DNA of 64,000 nt from an uncultured Gemmatimonadota bacterium. Lineage in GTDB: Bacteria > Gemmatimonadota > Gemmatimonadetes > Gemmatimonadales > Gemmatimonadaceae. Below, piece after piece: positions 16,451-22,418 of the stretch (positions within the stretch are counted from its first letter, which is position 1; each line of letters opens with the position of its first letter). The notes under the pieces are model-generated. The model saw only the letters and a list, made by a program, of their open reading frames with translations. It was not told the DNA's origin and searched no databases. Where the stretch lies: positions 169,620 through 233,619 of the forward strand of contig CADEFN010000008.1 of the NCBI GenBank assembly GCA_902826615.1, written 5' to 3'. Position numbers and translations under genes: made by a program.

Positions 16451-17935
16451 CTACATCGTGTCGGTGCCGCGGATCAGCTGGACAAAGAAGCCGACCGCGC
16501 TGAGGTAGTCGCGGACCGCAACCCGCTCATTCACCCCGTGCACGCGGTCGCGATCGCCGTCGCCTAACGGGATGGGGAGAAAGCGGAAGACCTTGTCGGA
16601 GTGCGGGCCCCAGAACTTCGCATCGGTCCCACCCATGACCAGGTACGGAATCACCGGGGGGACCTCCCCCGGCACCATCGAGCGGATGGTGGACGCAATC
16701 AGCTGGTAGGCCGGCGACGAGGTGCTCGACACGGGGGACGGGTCCACCCCCACGCTGTCCAGCAGGGCGACGTCGATGAGGGTGTCGGCGATCACTCGCG
16801 TGACCCGCTCGCGCACCGACGCGATGGTCTCGCCCGAAATGATGCGGAAGTTCACCACGGCGGTCGCTTCGGGCGGCAGGACGTTGTCCTTGATGCCCCC
16901 CGAGAGCATGGTGGGCGAGGTGGTGGTGTGCTGCAGTGCCGCGCCTAACGGGTTGGCGGCAAGACTCTGGCTCACGAGCGGACGAGTCATCCAGAGATTG
17001 GCGATCATCATGCGCTGCACGTACGGCAGATAGGGCGCGATGCTTTCGACCATGCCCAGCGTTGGCCCTTCGAGCTTGTAGGGGAAGGGATTCGCCTCGA
17101 GTGCGGCCAGCGCACGCGACAGGGCGCCGATGGCGGTGCGTGGGCCGGGCATGGATGAGTGACCACCACTGGCACGCGATGTGAGTTTGAGGCTCACATA
17201 TCCCTTCTCGGCGATCCCGACGATGGCCGTGCGTTGTTCGAGCCCTGGCATGAGCCCCGAGCCCATGAAGCCGCCTTCGTCGAGCACCAGGACCGGCTTT
17301 ACTCCTTTGGCGACCAGGTGGTCGACCATGAGGCGGGCGCCGTAGCGGCCTCCAACTTCCTCGTCGTGGCCAAAGGTGAGGTAGATGGTACGCTTCGGTT
17401 TGTGTCCGGCTTTCAGGAGGGTTTCGATGCTCTCGAGAATGGAGAGCACAGTGCTCTTGTCGTCGAGGGTGCCACGGCCCCAGACAAAGCCGTCGGCGAC
17501 GTCGCCCGAGAAGGGCGTGTGCTCCCACTGCTTGAGGTTGGGCTCCGGAACCGGTACCACATCCATGTGCCCCATCAACACCACCGGCGGCAGCGAGGTG
17601 TCACTCCCTTGCCAGGTATACAGGAGACTCAGGCCGCCGACAATCTCGCGCGCAAGTGTGCTGTGAACGAGCGGGAAGTTCTGCTCGAGATAACCGCGCA
17701 GGTCGTTGAAGGCCGCGGTGTCGATCGGAGCACCAGAGGCCATCGAGACAGTGGGGAAGCGAATGGCACCGGCAAGTCGAGTGGCGGCGCCCGCGGTGTC
17801 GATGGGGAGTGGCGCCAGCGAGGCGGACGTGGAGGGCAGCGCAATCTGCGGTACGGAGTACCGCGTGGTGCGGACCGCCATGGTTGAGAGCAGACCGGTC
17901 ACAGCGGCGAAGAGCGCGAGCAGGAGCTTTTTCAT
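16451..17935 (-). CDS. M20-family metallopeptidase (CPS1/PM20D1-like)
   Basis: 494 residues from ATG 17935, which begins with a membrane anchor or signal (MKKLLLALFAAVTGLLSTM). The di-zinc site of the M20/M25/M40 family is visible: H123 in LMGHMDVVPV, D158 in GRGTLDDKS and the catalytic GHDEEVGG (190-197). LVLDEGGFM and the C-terminal VMGGTDAKFWG supply further ligands. The size and N-terminal anchor resemble yeast Gly-Xaa carboxypeptidase and PM20D1. It probably hydrolyses peptides or N-acyl amino acids outside the cytoplasm. A frame extending to 18058 would destroy the signal peptide. Confidence 0.88.
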   Translation of the reverse strand: MKKLLLALFAAVTGLLSTMAVRTTRYSVPQIALPSTSASLAPLPIDTAGAATRLAGAIRFPTVSMASGAPIDTAAFNDLRGYLEQNFPLVHSTLAREIVGGLSLLYTWQGSDTSLPPVVLMGHMDVVPVPEPNLKQWEHTPFSGDVADGFVWGRGTLDDKSTVLSILESIETLLKAGHKPKRTIYLTFGHDEEVGGRYGARLMVDHLVAKGVKPVLVLDEGGFMGSGLMPGLEQRTAIVGIAEKGYVSLKLTSRASGGHSSMPGPRTAIGALSRALAALEANPFPYKLEGPTLGMVESIAPYLPYVQRMMIANLWMTRPLVSQSLAANPLGAALQHTTTSPTMLSGGIKDNVLPPEATAVVNFRIISGETIASVRERVTRVIADTLIDVALLDSVGVDPSPVSSTSSPAYQLIASTIRSMVPGEVPPVIPYLVMGGTDAKFWGPHSDKVFRFLPIPLGDGDRDRVHGVNERVAVRDYLSAVGFFVQLIRGTDTM

Positions 17936-18056
17936 GTGGGGGCTTGGGGGGGGCGCCGCAAAGATGCAGTGGCGCGGCCTGGTCGGCGAGTCCGCGTTCA
18001 CGAGGCGGAGCCGCTGTCCAGCGCGTAGCTTACCCGCACCTTCAGCCCTGATCCAC

Positions 18057-19322
18057 ATGTACCGATCGGATATCGCTGTCAGGCCTCACGTTGCGTGCGT
18101 TATGCTGGCGCTCGCGATGGTCGTGGTCGAGCCCCTGCAGTCTCAGGCCGCACGTCGTGAGCGTGCACCGGCAGCCCCGTATGTGCCCGGCGCCGACTGG
18201 GAGCGCAAAGATCCTGCTGCCGCAGGAATGGATGCCGCACGTCTCGCCGCGGCCATCGAGTTCGCGGTCAAGAGCGACGCCAAGGCACCACGTGATATGC
18301 AGCTCTCGCACTACCAGAGCTTTGGTCGCGAGCCATACGGGCAGGGCATTGGCCCCTTCAAGCCACGCGGCGAGCCGAGTGGTGTTGTGATTCGGGGTGG
18401 GTACCTCGTGTCCAGCTGGGGTGAACCCGATCGTGTGGACATGACGCACAGCGTCACCAAGAGCTTTCTCTCGGCCGTCGTCGGGATGGCACATGATCGT
18501 GGTCTGATCCGGTCGGTGCGCGACACGGTCTGGAAATCGCAGGCCCCTACCTATCCTCTGCACCTGCAAGCATCCAGTGAGCCGGGGAGCACCGAAGGGC
18601 ATGGCATGTTCTTGCAGCCCTTTGACACACCGCACAACCGCAAGATCATCTGGGATGATCTGCTCAGGCAGACGAGTGACTGGGAAGGGACCCTGTGGGC
18701 CAAGCCGGAGTGGGCCGACCGTCCGTCGCAGAACCCCGCCGAATGGCGCACCCGCGCACGCAAGGCGCCCGGTACCGCGTACGAGTACAACGACGTCCGT
18801 GTGAATGTGCTGGCCCTTGCTGCCACCAACATCTGGAGACGGCCCCTGCCCGAGGTGCTGCGCGAACATCTCATGGACCCCATCGGGGCATCGAGCAGCT
18901 GGCGCTGGAATGGCTACGACAATGCCTGGATCACCCTCGATGGCCGGCCCGTGCAGGTGGTATCGGGGGGTGGGCACTGGGGTGGCGGCATGTTCATCAA
19001 CGCCTGGGACATGGCACGCTTCGGGCTGCTCACCCTGCGGCGGGGCATGTGGGGCGACAAACGCATTCTCTCCGAGGAGTGGGTGAAGCTCTCACTCACC
19101 CCTACCGTTCCGCAGCCGACGTATGGCTACATGAACTGGTTCCTCAACACCGATCGCAAGTGGATGCCCAGCGCTCCGGCGTCGGCGTTCGGGCACGTGG
19201 GGAACGGCACCAACCTGGTGTTCGTCAGCCCCGAGCACGACCTGGTCGTCGTCGTCCGCTGGATCGAGAACGGGGCGATCGACGAGTTTCTGGGGAAGAT
19301 GCTCGGGGCCGTGGTGCGTTAG
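18057..19322 (+). CDS. Class C beta-lactamase-related serine hydrolase
   Basis: 421 residues with an N-terminal hydrophobic segment (HVACVMLALAMVVVEPL). The SxxK nucleophile motif is S132-V-T-K135 in MTHSVTKSFLS. YEYNDVRVN supplies the Tyr-x-Asn element, and the GHVGNGTNLVFV strand near the C-terminus takes the place of the KTG-type motif. The family includes esterases and D-aminopeptidases as well as beta-lactamases, so the substrate is unknown. A TAGCTT box lies 26 bases upstream of the start. The upstream 117 codons of the open frame overlap the divergent peptidase gene and are not used. The stop lies in the CGTTAGGC octamer. Confidence 0.85.
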   Translation: MYRSDIAVRPHVACVMLALAMVVVEPLQSQAARRERAPAAPYVPGADWERKDPAAAGMDAARLAAAIEFAVKSDAKAPRDMQLSHYQSFGREPYGQGIGPFKPRGEPSGVVIRGGYLVSSWGEPDRVDMTHSVTKSFLSAVVGMAHDRGLIRSVRDTVWKSQAPTYPLHLQASSEPGSTEGHGMFLQPFDTPHNRKIIWDDLLRQTSDWEGTLWAKPEWADRPSQNPAEWRTRARKAPGTAYEYNDVRVNVLALAATNIWRRPLPEVLREHLMDPIGASSSWRWNGYDNAWITLDGRPVQVVSGGGHWGGGMFINAWDMARFGLLTLRRGMWGDKRILSEEWVKLSLTPTVPQPTYGYMNWFLNTDRKWMPSAPASAFGHVGNGTNLVFVSPEHDLVVVVRWIENGAIDEFLGKMLGAVVR

Positions 19323-19324
19323 GC
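19317..19324. repeat. CGTTAGGC octamer at a second convergent stop
   Basis: The TAG of the serine hydrolase (19320-19322) and the TAA of the convergent aminotransferase (19321-19319 on the other strand) overlap in this one octamer, exactly as at 6229-6236. Confidence 0.7.
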
Positions 19325-20455
19325 CATCAGCTCGCGGAAGACCGCAGCAAAGCGCTGCATGTCGTCGGCCGTGCCGACCGAGACGCGCAAGTGCTCCATC
19401 ATGGGAGGGAAGGGGCGTCCGACGAGGACGCCCCTTTTGCGAAAGGCTTCGATGACCGGCTGCACCGGACGCTTGAGGTGCACCATGAAGAAGTTGGCGT
19501 CGGACGGGATGGTGTCGTTGCCGAGTGACGCGAGGTCACGCATTGCCCTGGTGCGCAGCTCGATGGTTTTCGTCTTCACCCACTGCTGTGAGGCGGTGTC
19601 CTTGAGGGCGGCCACACCACCCCAACGCACCACGGCGTTCACACTCCCCGTCATGTGGTTGCGCATGGACTGGAGCAGGTCACGGTTGGCCACGGCGTAG
19701 CCCAGACGCATGCCCGCCAGCGCCGCGATCTTGGAGAAGGTGCGCGCGATGATCACCTGACGCCCTTCTGTCACATAGGGCACCGACGTGCTGTAGGACG
19801 GGTCGTCCACGAAGTGATGGTACGCCTCATCAATCAGCACCGGCACATCCGCGGGGATGCCATCCAGCAATTGGCGCACTTCCTGTGTTGTCACCAGGCG
19901 TCCCGTCGGGTTGTTGGGGTTGCACAGGTAGACAAAGCCGACATCACGATAGTTCGCCCGGGTGGCCCGGATCATGGCCGGGATGTCCTGCCGATAGTCC
20001 GCGAGCAAGGGAATCTTGATGGTATCTGACTTGAGTCCCGTGGCATGCGAATAGAGAATGCTGTACGAGGGATCGGCACCAACAATTTTCTTGCTGTCCT
20101 GCAGAAACGCCGAACACGCCACGTCGAGAATTTCTCCCGAGCCGGCAGCGAGCAGGATCTGCTCCGGCTTTACGGCGTGATGCTCGGCCAGCACGTTGCG
20201 GAGATCTCCGTCGGGGTAGCCATACCGGTTCGCGTACTTGAACGCCTGGGTCATCGCCTTGATGACCGACTCCGGTGGGCCGTAGTTGTTCTCGTTGTTT
20301 GCGAGTTTGACCAGCGCGTCGTACGCATCATCCGGCGCGGCATCGACTGGACCGAGTTGCACGCGCCCCGCGGATATTGACCGGGGCGCGACTGCGAGGG
20401 TCCCTGCTGTTGCGGCGAGACCGCTGAGGAAGCGGCGGCGAGCGAGGCTGCGCAT
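19319..20455 (-). CDS. Histidinol-phosphate aminotransferase-like enzyme with Tat signal
   Basis: 378 residues from ATG 20455. The N-terminus MRSLARRRFLSGLAATAG is a twin-arginine signal (RRRFLSG) followed by a weakly hydrophobic stretch. The rest is a fold-type I PLP aminotransferase of the HisC branch, with LANNENNYGPP, CNPNNPTG, LIDEAYHHF (Asp209), the Schiff-base lysine K242 in ARTFSKIAALAGMRLGYAV, and a C-terminal LRVSVGTADD. Tat export would carry the folded, cofactor-loaded enzyme to the periplasm. A cytoplasmic role in histidine synthesis is therefore unlikely, and no his genes are nearby. A start at 20500 would mask the signal. Confidence 0.85.
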   Translation of the reverse strand: MRSLARRRFLSGLAATAGTLAVAPRSISAGRVQLGPVDAAPDDAYDALVKLANNENNYGPPESVIKAMTQAFKYANRYGYPDGDLRNVLAEHHAVKPEQILLAAGSGEILDVACSAFLQDSKKIVGADPSYSILYSHATGLKSDTIKIPLLADYRQDIPAMIRATRANYRDVGFVYLCNPNNPTGRLVTTQEVRQLLDGIPADVPVLIDEAYHHFVDDPSYSTSVPYVTEGRQVIIARTFSKIAALAGMRLGYAVANRDLLQSMRNHMTGSVNAVVRWGGVAALKDTASQQWVKTKTIELRTRAMRDLASLGNDTIPSDANFFMVHLKRPVQPVIEAFRKRGVLVGRPFPPMMEHLRVSVGTADDMQRFAAVFRELMA

Positions 20456-20527
20456 ATGGGGTCCGGAGAGATTTCCCCCAAGGTAGGTGCGGGGCCGCAT
20501 GCCCGCGAAGGTGCGCCAAGCCAGTGG

Positions 20528-20556
20528 TTGACAACTAGTGCATTATGCACTAGCAT
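20528..20556 (+). promoter_or_regulatory. Strong promoter with embedded palindromic operator (Ro60/Y RNA locus)
   Basis: TTGACA (20528-20533) and TAGCAT (20551-20556) are separated by exactly 17 bases, a near-consensus sigma70 promoter. Between and overlapping them lies a perfect inverted repeat, CTAGTGCAT-T-ATGCACTAG (20535-20553), that fills the spacer and enters the -10 box. A dimeric repressor bound there would block RNA polymerase. Predicted transcription start is about 20563, at the 5' edge of the noncoding RNA. Confidence 0.8.
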
Positions 20557-20562
20557 GATCAT

Positions 20563-20690
20563 GCGTCCGGTGGTGTAGGGGGCGGTTACATCGCAAAGGG
20601 GAGGTTGCGGGTTCGAGTCCCGCCGGTGGCTCGTTTGGCGCCGTAGCTCAATCGGTAGAGCGACCCAGACACCGTCTTCGATTGTTCCCC
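20563..20690 (+). ncRNA. yrlA: Bacterial Y RNA (YrlA-type) with circularly permuted tRNA mimic
   Basis: The parts of a tRNA elbow appear in permuted order. A perfect T-arm (GCGGG-TTCGAGT-CCCGC, 20607-20623) leads into a seven-base acceptor 3' strand (CGGTGGC, 20624-20630). A TCGTTT loop takes the place of the free ends, followed by a seven-base acceptor 5' strand (GGCGCCG, 20637-20643; six of seven positions pair, one of them G-U). Then come U8-A9 (20644-20645) and a canonical D-arm (GCTC-AATCGGTA-GAGC, 20646-20661). U8, A14, G18, G19, A21, T54, T55, C56 and A58 are all present. There is no anticodon arm. Instead, GGTGTAGGG (20572-20580) pairs with CCCAGACACC (20664-20673), eight pairs around a small internal loop, so the RNA ends form the stem where Ro60 would bind. 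The 5' end is taken from the promoter; the 3' end is approximate. It is 170 bases upstream of the Ro60 gene. Confidence 0.78.
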
Positions 20691-20825
20691 GGCGCACGCC
20701 CTCGCTGCGCGCCGCGTCTCGTTGGGAGACGCGCGTGCCCTGGGCTCGAGTCGTACATCTCAATCGGGTGTGTGCGCCCCTTTGCATGGCCTTGACCATG
20801 CGGTCACCGGCAGGGTGTCGGTAGA
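20690..20825 (+). ncRNA. Structured leader or second, degenerate Y-like RNA
   Basis: The stretch between the Y RNA and the Ro60 gene is unusually hairpin-rich. CGGCGC/GCGCCG pair at 20690-20714. An 8-bp hairpin CGCGTCTC-GTTGG-GAGACGCG lies at 20713-20733. A T-loop-like GGGCTCGAGTC follows at 20742-20752. A second exact copy of the D-arm string CTCAATCGG is at 20759-20767, in a possible ACATC/GGTGT stem. A hairpin with TGACC-ATGC-GGTCA at its tip (20789-20811) has a CTTGACC/GGTC pairing that recalls the Ro-binding helix of animal Y RNAs. It may be a decayed second Y RNA or the leader of the ro mRNA. Confidence 0.35.
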
Positions 20826-20860
20826 CAATTTTGCTTCACACGGGGAATGGGTAGTGTGCC

Positions 20861-22177
20861 ATGGTGAGCATCAATGCTTTGAGTGCGCGGATCAAGCGCA
20901 CGTTCGAGGGCGCTGCAGCCGTCCAGAACCTGAGCCCGATCGCGCAGTTGCGCCGCACGGTCTTGTCTTGCCTGCTCTGGGAAGACGAGTTCTATGAGGA
21001 CGGAGTGCAGGTCGCCGATCGACTTTCCGAGTATGCGAGTCGCGTTACCATTGAGGAGCTTTCGGCGCTGGCCATCGAAGCTCGGCATGAGGCGCACCTG
21101 CGTCATGTGCCGCTGCTCCTGCTTGTCACGCTCATCGAAAGAGGTCGTGGCAATCCCGTGGTGGCGCAGACCATCGAGCGCGTGATCTCACGTGCCGACG
21201 AACCCGGCGAGCTGCTCGCGATCTACTGGCGCAAAGGCAAGCGTCCTCTCTCGTCGCAGCTCAAGAAGGGTCTCGCGGCGGCGTTGCGAAAGTTCGACGC
21301 ATATGAACTGGCCAAATATGACCGGCAGCACGCCGTGCGTCTGCGCGACGTGCTGTTCCTCACCCATGCCAGGCCCAAGGATGAGGAGCAGGCCGCTACC
21401 TGGCGCGCTCTCGTCGATGGCACATTGCCGAGCGCCAACACCTGGGAAGCGGCCCTCTCGTCAGGCGAGAACAAGCGTGTCGCTTGGGAGAGGCTGCTCC
21501 GAGGAGGCGCGCTTGGCTATCTGGCCCTGCTGCGCAATTTGCGCAACATGGTGGCGGCCGGTGTCGACGACACACTGGTGCGGAACGCAATTCTCGCGCG
21601 CAAAGGAGCACAGCGAGTGCTGCCATTCAGTTTTGTGGCGGCGGCGCGCCAATGCCCGCAATACGAAGCGGTCCTTGATGAGGCATTGTCGGGCGCTCTT
21701 GACGGAATGACACCGCTGCCGGGGACGACCATCGTTCTGGTGGATGTCTCGGGTTCGATGCTCGAACCTCTGTCCGCAAAGTCGTGGATAAAACGTGTCG
21801 ACGCGGCGGCGGTCCTGGCGAGCATCATTCCCGGAGTGGTGCGAGTGTTCACCGTTTCGGAGCAGATCAAGGAGGTACCTCCGCGACGCGGCATGGCGGG
21901 CGTCGATGTGGTGCTCGCGTCGCAGGGCCATGGCCGCACGATGCTTGGCAAGGCGATGGACGCGATCCGGCAATTCGCTCACGATCGGGTGATTGTGATT
22001 ACGGATGAGCAGTCGCACGACTTCGTGCACCCTCCGGTGGTCTCACGGGCGTACATGATCAACGTGGCGAGTGCCACCAACGGCGTCGGATATGGACGGC
22101 CATGGGTGCATATCGATGGGCTTTCTGAGAACACCCTGAGATTTATCGAAGCGCATGAATCCGGAAGAGCTACGTAG
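20861..22177 (+). CDS. rsr: Ro60/Rsr homologue (TROVE and vWA domains)
   Basis: 438 residues. Residues about 10-280 form the helical TROVE ring that binds Y RNAs and misfolded RNAs; recognisable parts are WERLLRGGALGYLALLRNLRNM (about 209-230) and VLPFSFVAAARQCP. Residues 285-430 are a von Willebrand A domain with an intact MIDAS: DVSGSM (295-300), a threonine near 360 and VIVITDEQS (379-384). It is about 100 residues shorter than human Ro60 (538) or Deinococcus Rsr. In bacteria Ro60 and Y RNA act with polynucleotide phosphorylase or other nucleases in structured RNA decay; that role here is inferred. The gene follows the Y RNA and overlaps a small HTH gene by 23 bases. Codon use looks somewhat less GC-rich than in neighbouring genes, hinting at transfer. 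Confidence 0.93.
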   Translation: MVSINALSARIKRTFEGAAAVQNLSPIAQLRRTVLSCLLWEDEFYEDGVQVADRLSEYASRVTIEELSALAIEARHEAHLRHVPLLLLVTLIERGRGNPVVAQTIERVISRADEPGELLAIYWRKGKRPLSSQLKKGLAAALRKFDAYELAKYDRQHAVRLRDVLFLTHARPKDEEQAATWRALVDGTLPSANTWEAALSSGENKRVAWERLLRGGALGYLALLRNLRNMVAAGVDDTLVRNAILARKGAQRVLPFSFVAAARQCPQYEAVLDEALSGALDGMTPLPGTTIVLVDVSGSMLEPLSAKSWIKRVDAAAVLASIIPGVVRVFTVSEQIKEVPPRRGMAGVDVVLASQGHGRTMLGKAMDAIRQFAHDRVIVITDEQSHDFVHPPVVSRAYMINVASATNGVGYGRPWVHIDGLSENTLRFIEAHESGRAT

Positions 22178-22367
22178 GCTGGCCATCCTCGTAGTCGGCG
22201 AGGCGGGGTGGCAAACCCGCCTCGCTGAGCGTCTGGAGATAGACGCTAGCACGGTCAGACGCTGGGTCTCTGGCGCTGTGCCAATCCCCAATCCGGTGAA
22301 AATCGCGATGCGTTGCCTTGCCGAGAAAGCGGAGCGCGCCTCAGCAGAGCGAAGCGCCAAAGCCTAG
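22155..22367 (+). CDS. Small helix-turn-helix DNA-binding protein
   Basis: 70 residues, starting inside the last codons of the Ro60 gene, so translation is probably coupled. Residues 17-50 (GWQTRLAERLEIDASTVRRW, then VSGAVPIP) form a classic Cro/C1 or YdaS-like HTH. The conserved WVSGAVPIPNPV wing is seen in small phage-type regulators. It is the obvious candidate for the repressor of the palindrome at 20535-20553, which would make the locus autoregulated, but this is inference. A phage-like origin would also fit reports of Ro60/Y RNA pairs in phages. Confidence 0.75.
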   Translation: MNPEELRRLAILVVGEAGWQTRLAERLEIDASTVRRWVSGAVPIPNPVKIAMRCLAEKAERASAERSAKA

Positions 22368-22418
22368 CGCCCGGGCACCTCGCGGCTCGATAATGTGGGA
22401 GCCCTCTGACCCACGTGC

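Noticed and set aside
20563..20631. A stand-alone tRNA gene with 5' GCGTCCG paired to CGGTGGC
   Set aside because: Two of seven acceptor pairs fail, there is no room for an anticodon arm, and CGGTGGC pairs better with GGCGCCG downstream in the permuted Y RNA model.
20637..20778. A tRNA with a huge insertion, closing GGCGC with GCGCC at 20774-20778
   Set aside because: Only five of seven acceptor pairs form and the T-loop is non-canonical. The D-arm is fully explained by the Y RNA.
20456..22418. A prophage or integrative element at the Ro60 locus
   Set aside because: There is no integrase, no flanking direct repeats that I could find and no genuine tRNA insertion target. Transfer is possible but not shown.
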